From: Lachnoclostridium sp.
Lineage (GTDB): Bacteria > Bacillota_A > Clostridia > Lachnospirales > Lachnospiraceae
Direction: 5' to 3'
Length of the DNA: 54,427 nt
Assembly: GCA_015057755.1 (NCBI GenBank)
Contig: SVDR01000006.1
Span: forward strand, 1-54,427
Part shown: one piece after another, positions 16,981 through 25,222 of the stretch
How positions within the stretch are numbered: the first letter of the stretch is position 1
Layout: every line of letters starts with the position of its first letter
Notes under the pieces: generated by a model
Database searches by the model: none
What the model was told of the DNA's origin: nothing
What the model saw: the letters and a program-made list of their open reading frames with translations, nothing else
Position numbers and translations under genes: made by a program

Positions 16981-17011
16981 AAAATGCAGGGGCATTTTGC
17001 CCCTGCAATAA
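16981..17011. terminator. Terminator between GNAT gene and hydrolase gene
   Basis: Perfect arms TGCAGGGGC (16985-16993) and GCCCCTGCA (16999-17007) surround a short loop. The T-tract follows on the minus strand, so it is best for the alpha/beta hydrolase gene. The plus-strand GNAT transcript meets the same stem. Confidence 0.85.
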
Positions 17012-17027
17012 AAAGAATATCCCTTTC

Positions 17028-17840
17028 TCACAATTGACTTATCAATTTCTCGATCAAACTGTTTACAAGTTCCGGTTTGTCTGTATTGGCATTGTGTCCC
17101 GCATCCTTGATCCATTTGATCGGAATACCGGTGTTTTTATGCCAGGCCTTATTGTACCTGATGCATGAGCCGGCTCGGTCTTTTTCACCGCAGATTAATA
17201 AAGCAGGACAAGGTATGGTATATGGAAGATCCTTTTCCATCGCTTCTGCTATCAGCTTCATGCCATGACCCGAAATTTTAGCATATCGCTTTTTGTCGCC
17301 ATCGTAAGTCATCATGATTTCATACATAAGCTTTCGCCCATACTCCGATACTGCAACCCCTTTTGTCCCTGTTTTTAGCAGTAATTTCCATGGATAATAG
17401 TAATAGACCGGTTCCATCCTTTTCAACAGCCAGATTTCTATTCCGCTCACATACTTTCTCTGTAATGGTGCAGAATCAATCGATATAAAACCTTTTAGCT
17501 TTTCCGGATATAACTCTGCGTAAGCTTGACCCACATAACCTCCCATGGATTGTCCTACAATGACAGGGAACTGAATTCCCTCCTGTTCGAGAATGCCGTT
17601 CAGCCATCTTGCTTTATCCATCAGATCAAAATCAAATCGAAACGGCCATGAAGACGCATGGGCCGGAGCATCCCATACAAACACATTATATTTATTTTCG
17701 AAAAACTCAATCTGCTTATCAAATAACCGGTGATCTGCAGTTAATCCCGGAAGAAAAACCAATGTAACCACATTAGGATCGATCATATTTATCCAATAAT
17801 GAATTTCACCTGAAGGTGTTTTGTATCTATTCTCTGTCAT
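17028..17840 (-). CDS. Alpha/beta hydrolase
   Basis: This 270-residue protein has the alpha/beta-hydrolase fold: an early VFLPGLTADHRLF oxyanion region, nucleophile elbow VGQSMGGYVGQ (Ser in GxSxG), acid segment LLICGEKDRAG and catalytic His in DAGHNANTDKPE. No signal peptide, so it acts in the cytoplasm on a small ester, lactone or amide. Three in-frame ATGs lie close together; 17840 is preferred because GGAGG is five bases upstream, but 17852 is also plausible. It ends at a strong terminator. Substrate unknown. Confidence 0.85.
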   Translation of the reverse strand: MTENRYKTPSGEIHYWINMIDPNVVTLVFLPGLTADHRLFDKQIEFFENKYNVFVWDAPAHASSWPFRFDFDLMDKARWLNGILEQEGIQFPVIVGQSMGGYVGQAYAELYPEKLKGFISIDSAPLQRKYVSGIEIWLLKRMEPVYYYYPWKLLLKTGTKGVAVSEYGRKLMYEIMMTYDGDKKRYAKISGHGMKLIAEAMEKDLPYTIPCPALLICGEKDRAGSCIRYNKAWHKNTGIPIKWIKDAGHNANTDKPELVNSLIEKLISQL

Positions 17841-17931
17841 CTGAACCTCCATAACATATTCCTTAACCATACTATAAACCGTTCAGACTCCATTTTCAAT
17901 TACACATGCAATACCCGGCTGTCAAAATCAA

Positions 17932-18660
17932 TTATTTTTTACAGTAATGGGCAATTGCCTTACCCACATATGCTGCCGTTCCATCTGCGTGTTTGTCAAT
18001 GTTGTTTTTGAATCTCTCATCGGCAACATACATCTGACCAAGCCCAAATAAAATTTCCTTAGTGCAGGTGTAATAGTTTTCAGTAATGTGGCTCTGCAGC
18101 TTCGTCACCAGCTTTTGCGTTTCCTCAGAATCCGGAGTATCGTTATTTTTCATACAGATTGCAAACTCATGGAAAATGATATTCATATCAGTGACAAGGC
18201 TGCTCCATTTGTCCTTTCCATAGTTCCTTGTTTTCTCTGCATGCTCTTTGTAAGCGTCTGTATTCCCCCATCGTTCCTGTGCTTCGGCTTTGTATCTCTC
18301 AAATTCGCTGTTATCAAATGCTTTCATGACATTTTCTCCTTTCTCGGCGTCGTCAATGGCAGAAATCAGCCGTTCCAATCGCTCTTTCTTCAGGATCAGC
18401 AGCTGCTTTTGCTCTTGAAGCGCCTTCGTTTTATCATAATTGGAAGATGATATAATTTCGCCAATACTTTTTAAAGAAAAGTCAAGTTCCCGGTAAAAGA
18501 GAATCTCCTGCATCCGAAGAAGGGATTCTTCATCATAAAATCGATATCCTGTAGCCTTGTCAATGTCTGCAGGCCGCAGCAATCCAATTTCGTCATAATA
18601 ATGCAGTGTGCGCACACTGACACCGGTGAGTTCCGCAAATTCTTTAATATGCATTTTCAT
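17932..18660 (-). CDS. MerR-family regulator with TipAS antibiotic-recognition domain
   Basis: This is a 242-residue regulator. Residues 1-70 form the MerR winged HTH (IKEFAELTGVSVRTLHYYDE, then TGYRFYDEESL), followed by a coiled-coil dimer helix (about 75-108). The C-terminal half (about 115-242), with RWGNTDAY and FHEFA and a final ADGTAAYVGKAIAHYC, matches TipAS domains. In TipA and Mta relatives that domain binds drugs such as thiopeptides and triggers promoter untwisting. Its promoter has a 19-base spacer and a dyad, so it is probably autoregulated. It lies between an alpha/beta hydrolase and a CatA-like gene, plausible targets. Confidence 0.92.
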   Translation of the reverse strand: MKMHIKEFAELTGVSVRTLHYYDEIGLLRPADIDKATGYRFYDEESLLRMQEILFYRELDFSLKSIGEIISSSNYDKTKALQEQKQLLILKKERLERLISAIDDAEKGENVMKAFDNSEFERYKAEAQERWGNTDAYKEHAEKTRNYGKDKWSSLVTDMNIIFHEFAICMKNNDTPDSEETQKLVTKLQSHITENYYTCTKEILFGLGQMYVADERFKNNIDKHADGTAAYVGKAIAHYCKK

Positions 18661-18680
18661 TTCATCATCTCCTCAAGGAA

Positions 18681-18711
18681 AGCATACTCTATGACGTAAC
18701 GTGAGAGTCAA
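18681..18711 (-). promoter_or_regulatory. MerR-type promoter/operator of the TipAS regulator gene
   Basis: On the minus strand TTGACT (18706-18711) and TATGCT (18681-18686) are separated by 19 bases, the overlong spacing that MerR-family activators correct by bending. The spacer holds a dyad, CTCT...AGAG around ACGTTACGT. This strongly suggests autoregulation by the adjacent MerR protein. Confidence 0.8.
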
Positions 18712-18737
18712 ATACATTTTATCACATTTTGATAAAT

Positions 18738-19358
18738 TTAGAGTCTGTTGATCTCATTTTGCAGATTTTCCAAGAACCTCCCTGCGTGGGCTCCATCCAT
18801 TTGTGTATGGTGGAACTGAAACGATACAGGTAAATCATACCGAAACATTTTTCTTCTATACCTTCCCCATATTATAAATGGATTATTGAAGATTCCGCTG
18901 TTCATACCGACTGCACCGTCAATTTCAGTATCGATAATTGCAGAAGTTCCGATCACCATACTATCCCCGGATAAATCCCTGTCCTGACAAGTTTCTGCCA
19001 CCTGAGCAGTATATTTTAAATAATCCTCATTGAATTTTTCCAAATCATCCGCATATAAAATATCGCAGGAACTCACTTCTCCAGTCTTGTTTTTTACAAT
19101 GGTATTTACTGCAATACGATCATACTTCATCAGCTTTTCGCCAACCGGAAGTATGTAGAATTCTTTTACCGAAGCCGCTGCTTTTCCAATACAGAAATCC
19201 AGAAGCATATTGAATTTCATATTTTTCTTTTTCGATATTCTAATTAAATTTGTCACATCCAAAGTTTTGAAAAAAGTAACCATCGGATTCGGTGCTTTCA
19301 TCCAAAGTTCATAGGCCGATGCTCTTGTTGTATCTTTCGGATCAATTTCTCTTACCAT
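18738..19358 (-). CDS. CatA-like chloramphenicol acetyltransferase family protein
   Basis: This 206-residue protein belongs to the CAT family: the C-terminal HHTQMDGAHAGRF (about 183-195) carries the HHxxxDG catalytic motif, and the N-terminus REIDPKDTTRASAYELW is also CAT-like. Classical CAT is about 215-220 residues, so this is slightly short but complete. It would acetylate a hydroxyl on chloramphenicol or another acceptor from acetyl-CoA as a trimer; whether it confers resistance is unknown. The start overlaps the stop of the AraC-GNAT gene by seven bases and has AAAGGAGG inside that gene. Confidence 0.85.
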   Translation of the reverse strand: MVREIDPKDTTRASAYELWMKAPNPMVTFFKTLDVTNLIRISKKKNMKFNMLLDFCIGKAAASVKEFYILPVGEKLMKYDRIAVNTIVKNKTGEVSSCDILYADDLEKFNEDYLKYTAQVAETCQDRDLSGDSMVIGTSAIIDTEIDGAVGMNSGIFNNPFIIWGRYRRKMFRYDLPVSFQFHHTQMDGAHAGRFLENLQNEINRL

Positions 19359-20203
19359 GATTCCAAGTCCTCCTTTTCCGAGGGAGAAAAAACAAATCGT
19401 TGTGTCGGATAGCCAAATTCTATCAGCAATTCCCTTTCTGCAAAGCCAAGATTTTTCAACAAATCACGATGACCGGTATCCGCTTTATCCCCTTCGCGGT
19501 AAGTAGTCATGCTGACTTCCTGCCCGGGAAAATAGGTTTCCAACAGCACTTCTAAAAATAATTTCTGAATCTCCTGATTGCGATATTGAGGGTGAACCCC
19601 TAAAAAATCAATACTTCCTGAGTTCCTTGAAAATGTCATGGCTCCGATCAAAACATTTCTTTCTTTTAATATGAGTGCCCTATTTTCCTCTATGGCTTTT
19701 ATAATCTCATTCAAATAATCCGTTTCATCCATAACCGGGTATCCGTCAATCACCAGACGCATCAAATCCATCCAGGCCAGAATATCTTCTTTTTCAGCAA
19801 TGCAGATATCTTCTTTTGCAAAAACTTTGGATGGAATGTTCTTATGCAACACGAACCGGAACTGCAGCGGATAAAAAGTTCCATGATCCCGATACTGCGC
19901 TGGCGGTACTTTATACATGGATTTAAACGCAGCGGAAAATGCCTGCTGGCTTTCATAACCACAGAGAAAAGCAATTTCAATAATCGGTTTGGCAGAGAAA
20001 ATCAGCAGTTTTGCAGCTTCCGTCAACTGACGACGCTGCACATAATCATGAATCGTCATTCCCACTGTATTGGTAAACATACGATGCAGATAGTATTTCG
20101 AATAATGAACTGCTTCCGCCACCTTTTCCAGATCAAGTTTTTCATCAAGGTGGGATTCAATATAATCAATAACTGTCGCTATATCCATAATATGAGCTTC
20201 CAT
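19352..20203 (-). CDS. AraC-type regulator fused to a GNAT domain
   Basis: This is a 283-residue fusion. Residues about 8-105 form two AraC helix-turn-helices (LEKVAEAVHYSKYYLHRMF and IIEIAFLCGYESQQAFSAAF), preceded by the VIDYIESHLDEKL helix. Residues about 120-270 are GNAT-like with FLGVHPQYRNQEIQKLFLE. The acetyl-CoA loop (usually R/QxxGxG/A) is here RNQEIQ, so acetyl transfer may be lost and the domain may instead sense a ligand. ATG 20203 has AGGAG upstream. The CatA-like gene follows with a seven-base overlap, making it the likely target or partner. Confidence 0.85.
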   Translation of the reverse strand: MEAHIMDIATVIDYIESHLDEKLDLEKVAEAVHYSKYYLHRMFTNTVGMTIHDYVQRRQLTEAAKLLIFSAKPIIEIAFLCGYESQQAFSAAFKSMYKVPPAQYRDHGTFYPLQFRFVLHKNIPSKVFAKEDICIAEKEDILAWMDLMRLVIDGYPVMDETDYLNEIIKAIEENRALILKERNVLIGAMTFSRNSGSIDFLGVHPQYRNQEIQKLFLEVLLETYFPGQEVSMTTYREGDKADTGHRDLLKNLGFAERELLIEFGYPTQRFVFSPSEKEDLESW

Positions 20204-20228
20204 CGTTTTTCTCTCCTCTCTGCATGAA

Positions 20229-20292
20229 ATTATAGCAAAGAAGCTGGATGAAGTTTTCATATTTCTTGCTATTCGTGTTCAGTTTTGAACAC
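20229..20292 (-). promoter_or_regulatory. Promoter and dyad upstream of the AraC-GNAT gene
   Basis: An extended -10 TGCTATAAT (TATAAT at 20229-20234 on the minus strand) lies 26 bases upstream of the start; the -35 is weak. Forty bases further upstream is a perfect dyad, GTGTTCA and TGAACAC with a 4-base gap (20275-20292), well placed for an activator or autoregulatory site. Confidence 0.5.
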
Positions 20293-20331
20293 TTTCAAAA
20301 AAACAGGTAATGTAACGATTGCTTTTGTAAA

Positions 20332-20647
20332 TTACTTTTTATCATTCATCAAAGAAATACCCACGCATGCAAGGCCGATACCTAACATGACCATGCCGGC
20401 TTGGACATCCAATGTGTTAAGAATCGTCAAAACCGTTACCGCAATGCCCATTGCCATGGCAACCGCCTTCGGCACGATCTCCATAATTTCGGCCACCTTA
20501 CTGACAGGCGTATCTGCTTCTTTCTTGACCTGCATCAGCGCTTCGACAGAAACGCCAAGAATCTCTGCAAGGTTTGGAAAGTTCCAGTTGGGTCATGCCA
20601 TGCTGTTTTCTAAGTTCTGCAATCATTGTTCCGAGTGTTTTTTTCAT
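20332..20647 (-). pseudogene. XRE regulator broken by internal deletion and frameshift
   Basis: From ATG 20647 (AAAGGAAC upstream) the minus strand reads MKKTLGTMIAELRKQHGMTQ, a perfect XRE start. It then leaves frame after LELS. In another frame the sequence resumes with NLAEILGVSVEALMQVKK, the end of the same kind of HTH domain, followed by two hydrophobic helices to a stop at 20332. About 35-40 residues covering the DNA-recognition helix are missing. The 67-residue downstream frame is therefore a remnant, not an independent gene. It retains a good promoter, so the loss looks recent. Confidence 0.8.
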
Positions 20648-20685
20648 AATTTATCGTTCCTTTCGTGGTTGCATTTTATGGTTTT

Positions 20686-20714
20686 ACTATATCGCTGCCC
20701 ATAAAAATACTCAA
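20686..20714 (-). promoter_or_regulatory. Promoter of the broken XRE gene
   Basis: TTGAGT (20709-20714), 17 bases, TATAGT (20686-20691) on the minus strand. Upstream, CTAAACT occurs twice with 21-base periodicity (plus-strand AGTTTAG at 20724-20730 and 20745-20751), two helical turns apart, a likely operator for the lost repressor. Confidence 0.6.
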
Positions 20715-20751
20715 CCGACCTCAAGTTTAGTTATCTCTACCGTTAGTTTAG
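20710..20751. repeat. Right copy of the imperfect 42-bp direct repeat
   Basis: Ungapped partner of 16085-16126 (about 31/42 identical). It overlaps the -35 and operator region of the broken XRE gene and marks the right side of the accessory block. Confidence 0.5.
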
Positions 20752-20792
20752 CGTAAGTTGAGCTGTTTTTTTCCTATCTTAGCATATCAAAA

Positions 20793-20827
20793 TGAAAAAT
20801 GACAGGGGCCATCCGCCCCTGCCTTAG
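20793..20827 (-). terminator. Terminator of spoIVB
   Basis: On the minus strand GGCAGGGGC and GCCCCTGTC arms with a short loop are followed by ATTTTTCATTTT, directly after the spoIVB stop. It ends the long operon that starts at nusB. Confidence 0.85.
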
Positions 20828-20828
20828 T

Positions 20829-22112
20829 CTAGTTTGCCGCATCCAGCATATTCTCAATAAAAATCCCGTATCCTCGCGTCGGATCGTTCACCAGAACATG
20901 AGTGACTGCTCCCACCAGCTTCCCGTCCTGAATAATGGGACTGCCGCTCATTCCCTGCACGATCCCTCCGGTCAGTGCCAGGAGTTCTTCATCAACCACC
21001 TTGATCGTCATCCCTTTGTTTTTTTGAAGAGACGCATGATCCACTCTTTGAATCTCGACAGCATAATCTTTCACCTCCCCTGATACGCTGCTGCGTATGA
21101 CCGCAGCTCCTTTTTTTACATCCTGCCGAAATCCGATCGGAATCGGTTCGGATTCCATCTGGGAACGGAATTCCGCATTGACGGTTCCGAAAATCCCTTC
21201 TTCTGTATTCGTGTCTACTTCTCCGAGCTTGGTTCCGGGTCCGTAATAGATCACTCCGGACATGACTCCCGGATTTCCGGACACGCCTTTTTCAATTCCA
21301 AGGATCTCTGTTTCGTACAGCTCTCCTCCCTCTACCGTTACCAACTGTCCGGTATCGCTGTCACTGATCCCGTGACCGAGCGCTCCGAAGTCTCCTTCGG
21401 ATGTGACGTAAGTCATGGTTCCGATTCCCTGGGTATCGTCCCGTACCCAGGCTCCCAGTTTGTAATTTCCGTCCGCTGATTGAGCTGGCTTCACTTCCAG
21501 GTCTAACAGGTTCCCGTTTCTCCGGACAACCATATGCATAGCCTCTCCGCCAGAGGCATTGACTGCCGCGATCAGATCATCTTTTGTTTTCAGCCGCAGA
21601 CCATTTGCGGACTCGATATAATCTCCGGATTTTAAGATTCCAAATGCAGGCTCTACCACATTTCCTGCTTCATTGATGATCTCTCCGGTCCCAATGACCA
21701 TGACTCCGTCGGATTTCAGATAAATTCCTACTGGTGTACCGCAAGGAGTCGCATACTGATCTGGCCCTACATCCACCTGAATGTCCTTTACGTCAATCAG
21801 GCCGAACAGTTTCATCTCAATATGATAGGTTCCTTCCGTTGTACCGTACATGGAAATTGGTGCAGCAGGCTGGATCTTTACCTTCCCGGCAGGGATGTTG
21901 GAAGTGTTGCCCAGCACAACTTCTTCGCAATCGCTCTCGAAGGTAATTCCGGGCGGGATGGCGATTTCAAAGATTTCTTCTTCGCTGACGACCAGATTCA
22001 GATGGTCAGGAATTGCAAGATTCACATAAATCCAAAAGATTGCTGCCAAACCGGCACTCAATCCCAAAAGCGACCACACAAACATCCGGCGAGTTCGTCC
22101 CCTTTTTGTCAC
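20829..22112 (-). CDS. spoIVB: SpoIVB serine peptidase
   Basis: This is a 427-residue sporulation signalling protease. An N-terminal membrane anchor (about 10-32) is followed by a PDZ-like region (about 120-210, with GILKSGDYIESANGL) and the S55 peptidase domain, which contains GDFGALGHGISD (catalytic His) and GIVQGMSGSPIIQDGK (catalytic Ser). In Bacillus, SpoIVB is secreted from the forespore and triggers processing of pro-sigma-K. The start is GTG at 22112 with AGGAGG. It follows recN as in other Firmicutes, but spo0A, usually next, is absent here. Confidence 0.95.
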   Translation of the reverse strand: MTKRGRTRRMFVWSLLGLSAGLAAIFWIYVNLAIPDHLNLVVSEEEIFEIAIPPGITFESDCEEVVLGNTSNIPAGKVKIQPAAPISMYGTTEGTYHIEMKLFGLIDVKDIQVDVGPDQYATPCGTPVGIYLKSDGVMVIGTGEIINEAGNVVEPAFGILKSGDYIESANGLRLKTKDDLIAAVNASGGEAMHMVVRRNGNLLDLEVKPAQSADGNYKLGAWVRDDTQGIGTMTYVTSEGDFGALGHGISDSDTGQLVTVEGGELYETEILGIEKGVSGNPGVMSGVIYYGPGTKLGEVDTNTEEGIFGTVNAEFRSQMESEPIPIGFRQDVKKGAAVIRSSVSGEVKDYAVEIQRVDHASLQKNKGMTIKVVDEELLALTGGIVQGMSGSPIIQDGKLVGAVTHVLVNDPTRGYGIFIENMLDAAN

Positions 22113-22172
22113 GGCAAAACCTCCTTATTTTAAAGATTCTGCCCTATTTTTCATGTCTCATTCAACATGAAA

Positions 22173-22199
22173 GGAGAGGGCAATTCGTTGCTCCTCTCC
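22173..22199 (-). other. Stem-loop between recN and spoIVB
   Basis: Arms GGAGAGG and CCTCTCC with a 13-base loop are followed on the minus strand by TTTCATG and a second small hairpin. It may partially terminate or process the message ahead of spoIVB, which could need sporulation-specific control. Confidence 0.45.
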
Positions 22200-22211
22200 T
22201 AGTATGTGACC

Positions 22212-23894
22212 CTATGAAATTTTCAGTCTGTCAGATTTTTGTTGTTCAGCCAGACGCTTCATCTCTCTTGCATTCTCCCGAACTGCATCGGTAATCTCTG
22301 CGCCGCCGAGCAGTCTCGCAAGTTCTTCTACCTGTTCTTCTTTATTTAACTTATGTATCCTGGTAATGGTCTTTCCGTTTTCGACCGTTTTTTTTATTTC
22401 AAAATGTGTATCCGCCATAGCCGCGATCTGCGGAAGATGAGTGATACATAAAACCTGATGTCTCTTCGCAATATAGGAAAGACGCTCGGAAACCTTCTGT
22501 GCTGTCCGTCCGCTGATTCCTGTATCGATCTCGTCAAAGATCAGGGTTGGAATATCGTCTGTATCTGCAAGCACCGTTTTGATCGCCAGCATGATTCTGG
22601 AAAGTTCACCACCGGATGCCACCTCTCCAAGCGGTCTCGGCGGAATGCTTCCCGGATTGGTGGAGATCAAAAATTCCACTTCATCAAAACCGGAGGCACT
22701 GAAATGTTCCAGCTTTCTCACATCAATCTTGAAATCCACATGGAGGAAATTCAAATCCAGAAGCTCCTCCCGGATACGCGCCTCTAAAATGCGAGCTGCC
22801 TTCTTACGGGATGCAGACAGCTGTTCGCAGAGCACCATAAGTTCTTTTTCCTGCGCCTCAAACGCTTTTCTCGCCTCTTCAGCCAGTTCATCATAATGCT
22901 CCAGTTCTTCTAAACGCTGCTTTTTCTCCTCCAGACATTTTAAAACCGCCTCTTCGGAATTTCCGTATTTTGCCATTAGTCCACGAACAAAATCGAGACG
23001 TTCTTCTGTCCTTCTAAAGTCTTCCGCATCAAACTCCATTTCATCCATATAATCTGAAATAGAACGGTTTAAATCATTTAAAATACTTTCCACATCTGCC
23101 AGACCGGACGCAATATCCTGCAGCGCATCATCATAAGCAACCACACTTTCGACTTCACGAAGGGCACGTCCGATCTCGTCCGTATCAATGGCTCTGTATG
23201 CAGCCTGCATACTCTCCGCGATCTTCTGACCGTGAACAAATTTGCGGTATCTTGCCGCCAGCTCGTCTTCTTCGCCCGGACGGATTCCTGCATTTTCAAT
23301 CTCATCAATCTCAAATCTGGTAAAATCTGCCTCGCGTCTTCGACTTTCTTCATCAAGGGAAAATCCCTCTAACGCTGATTTTAAAGACAGATATCGCTTA
23401 TATCCGTCTGCTGCCTGCATTTTCAGTTTTCCCGTTTCGCTTTGGGAATATTCGTCCAGAATTTCCAAATGTTTCTGCTTATGCAGAAGCGACTGATGAT
23501 CATGCTGTCCGTGCATGTCCAGAAGCAGACCTGTGACCGCACGGAGTCTGCCTGTGGTGACAGTCTCATCGTTGATGCGGCTGGTACTGCGTGCCTGTGT
23601 GATTTTCTTAGAAATGATAAGAAGCCCCTCTTCATCCGGAGCAATATCGAGAGCTGCCAGCGCCTCTCTCTTGGCCTCATCATCCACGGAGAAGATGAGC
23701 TCCACGAAGGCGCTTTCTTCTCCCTGTCTGATCATATCTTTCGATGCTTTTGCGCCCAATGCCAGTCCAACGGAACCAATGATGATCGATTTTCCGGCAC
23801 CGGTTTCACCTGTCAGTATGTTTAAGCCCCCGGCAAATTCCACCTCTGCCTTTTCGATCAAAGCCAGATTTTTCACATGTAAGCCAAGCAGCAT
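22212..23894 (-). CDS. recN: DNA repair ATPase RecN
   Basis: This 560-residue SMC-like protein acts in double-strand-break repair. Walker A LTGETGAGKSIIIGS lies near residue 30, two long coiled-coil blocks occupy the centre, and the C-terminal ASGGELSRIMLAIK signature and TLIFDEIDTGISG Walker B complete the head. I chose ATG 23894 with AGGTGAG upstream; an extension of seven residues lacks a ribosome site. It lies between argR and spoIVB, the standard Firmicutes order. Confidence 0.95.
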   Translation of the reverse strand: MLLGLHVKNLALIEKAEVEFAGGLNILTGETGAGKSIIIGSVGLALGAKASKDMIRQGEESAFVELIFSVDDEAKREALAALDIAPDEEGLLIISKKITQARSTSRINDETVTTGRLRAVTGLLLDMHGQHDHQSLLHKQKHLEILDEYSQSETGKLKMQAADGYKRYLSLKSALEGFSLDEESRRREADFTRFEIDEIENAGIRPGEEDELAARYRKFVHGQKIAESMQAAYRAIDTDEIGRALREVESVVAYDDALQDIASGLADVESILNDLNRSISDYMDEMEFDAEDFRRTEERLDFVRGLMAKYGNSEEAVLKCLEEKKQRLEELEHYDELAEEARKAFEAQEKELMVLCEQLSASRKKAARILEARIREELLDLNFLHVDFKIDVRKLEHFSASGFDEVEFLISTNPGSIPPRPLGEVASGGELSRIMLAIKTVLADTDDIPTLIFDEIDTGISGRTAQKVSERLSYIAKRHQVLCITHLPQIAAMADTHFEIKKTVENGKTITRIHKLNKEEQVEELARLLGGAEITDAVRENAREMKRLAEQQKSDRLKIS

Positions 23895-23904
23895 ATACTC
23901 ACCT

Positions 23905-24354
23905 CTAATCCCCAATAATCTTCTTCAGTTTGTCCATAAAGATAATGGTATCATCTACCGTGCGCATGGCACACATGATCGTATTGTCACCTGCGATACA
24001 CCCCACCATCTCGTGAAATCCGATCACATCCAGCGCCTCGGCCGCTGCACCTGCCATACCGGATACCGTCTTGATCACCAGAATATTCTGCGCCATATCC
24101 ATGGAAACAAAACAATCTCTCAAAATACGAAGGTATTTTTCGCTGAAGTCCTTCTGATTCTGCATAACCGAATAACACTGACGGCCATTATCTTTCTGCA
24201 CTTTTGTGAGTTTCAGCTCACGAATGTCTCTGGAAACGGTTGCCTGTGTCACATGGTATCCTGCCTCTTTCAGGTAGGAAGCCAGTTCTTCCTGGGTTTC
24301 AATCTGATACTTTCCGATCAGTTCCACGATCTTGCTGTGTCTGTCTACTTTCAT
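23905..24354 (-). CDS. argR: Arginine repressor ArgR
   Basis: This 149-residue arginine-sensing regulator has an N-terminal winged HTH (TQEELASYLKEAG, then TQATVSRDIRELKL) and a C-terminal oligomerisation/arginine-binding domain with GCIAGDNTIMCAMR, the GTIAGDDT-like ligand motif. In the family, hexamers with arginine repress biosynthesis genes. AT-rich palindromes upstream of argG at 50.5 kb are likely targets. It lies in the conserved tlyA-nadK-argR-recN order. Confidence 0.95.
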   Translation of the reverse strand: MKVDRHSKIVELIGKYQIETQEELASYLKEAGYHVTQATVSRDIRELKLTKVQKDNGRQCYSVMQNQKDFSEKYLRILRDCFVSMDMAQNILVIKTVSGMAGAAAEALDVIGFHEMVGCIAGDNTIMCAMRTVDDTIIFMDKLKKIIGD

Positions 24355-24372
24355 GTCAACGATACCCCTTTC

Positions 24373-25221
24373 TTACGCTTCGTACATCTTATGTTTCAAA
24401 ATATCAAGGAACGACCTGCTGTCCAGCTTTACAACTCTGGTCACCATGTCTGCTTTCTCAATCTCATAATAATCGCCGCGGTCCAGATTTACCTGTGTGT
24501 CACCATCAAAGGATACCATGCGATATCCCTGACTTTTCATCGGGATCCGGATGCGGACTTTGCTGTTCGGTCCGAGAACGATTGTTCTCGATGTCAGCGT
24601 ATGCGGACAGACCGGTGTTAAAATGATCAGTTCTCCGTCCGGCTGCGCGATCGGACCGCCGGCAGAAAGATTGTATGCAGTGGAACCTGTCGGGGTTGCC
24701 ACGATCATACCATCCGCACTGTATTCATTTAAAAACTGTCCGTCTACATAAAGTTCAAACTTCAAAACACGCAGTTCTCCCTCACGGGTCAGAACGATAT
24801 CATTCAGAGCAATATCTTCCGCGATACATTCGTCATTGTGAAATACGCGTCCGCGGAGCATCATGCGCTCATGGATCTCATAGCGGTCTTCCAGCAAAGC
24901 GTCCAGAAGCTCTTTCGGATCTCCTTCTCTGCCCATCTGTGTCAGATATCCCAGCGTTCCCATATTGATACCGATGATCGGAAGTCCGCTACCAGCCAGA
25001 TCTCTGGCTGCACGGATCAGCGTTCCGTCACCGCCTAATGTGATCACGCACTCCGTTTCCGGCGGAACATCGTCCACACATGTGAACGGGCACCCTTTCG
25101 AGAATTCTCCGCTGGAAGCCTTGCACGTTGCACCTCGGGATTCCAGATATTCCACAATATCCAGCTTCATATCGACTGCGTCAAGTTTTCCTTCATTTAC
25201 GATAATGTAAAAATGTTTCAT
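24373..25221 (-). CDS. nadK: NAD kinase
   Basis: This 282-residue enzyme phosphorylates NAD to NADP. The signature LGGDGTLIRAAR (GGDGT) near residue 60, IGINMGTLGYLTQ and TGSTAYNLSAGGPI are all present, and the length is normal. The start is one base after the tlyA stop with only a weak ribosome site, so translation is probably coupled to tlyA. Confidence 0.95.
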   Translation of the reverse strand: MKHFYIIVNEGKLDAVDMKLDIVEYLESRGATCKASSGEFSKGCPFTCVDDVPPETECVITLGGDGTLIRAARDLAGSGLPIIGINMGTLGYLTQMGREGDPKELLDALLEDRYEIHERMMLRGRVFHNDECIAEDIALNDIVLTREGELRVLKFELYVDGQFLNEYSADGMIVATPTGSTAYNLSAGGPIAQPDGELIILTPVCPHTLTSRTIVLGPNSKVRIRIPMKSQGYRMVSFDGDTQVNLDRGDYYEIEKADMVTRVVKLDSRSFLDILKHKMYEA

Positions 25222-25222
25222 G

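Noticed and set aside
20332..20535. Independent 67-residue membrane protein
   Set aside because: Its sequence is the downstream part of a frameshifted XRE regulator and its apparent start lies inside the former HTH domain.
23515..24621. 368-codon plus-strand open frame across recN, argR and nadK
   Set aside because: It spans three well-supported minus-strand genes and their junctions, with no protein-family features.
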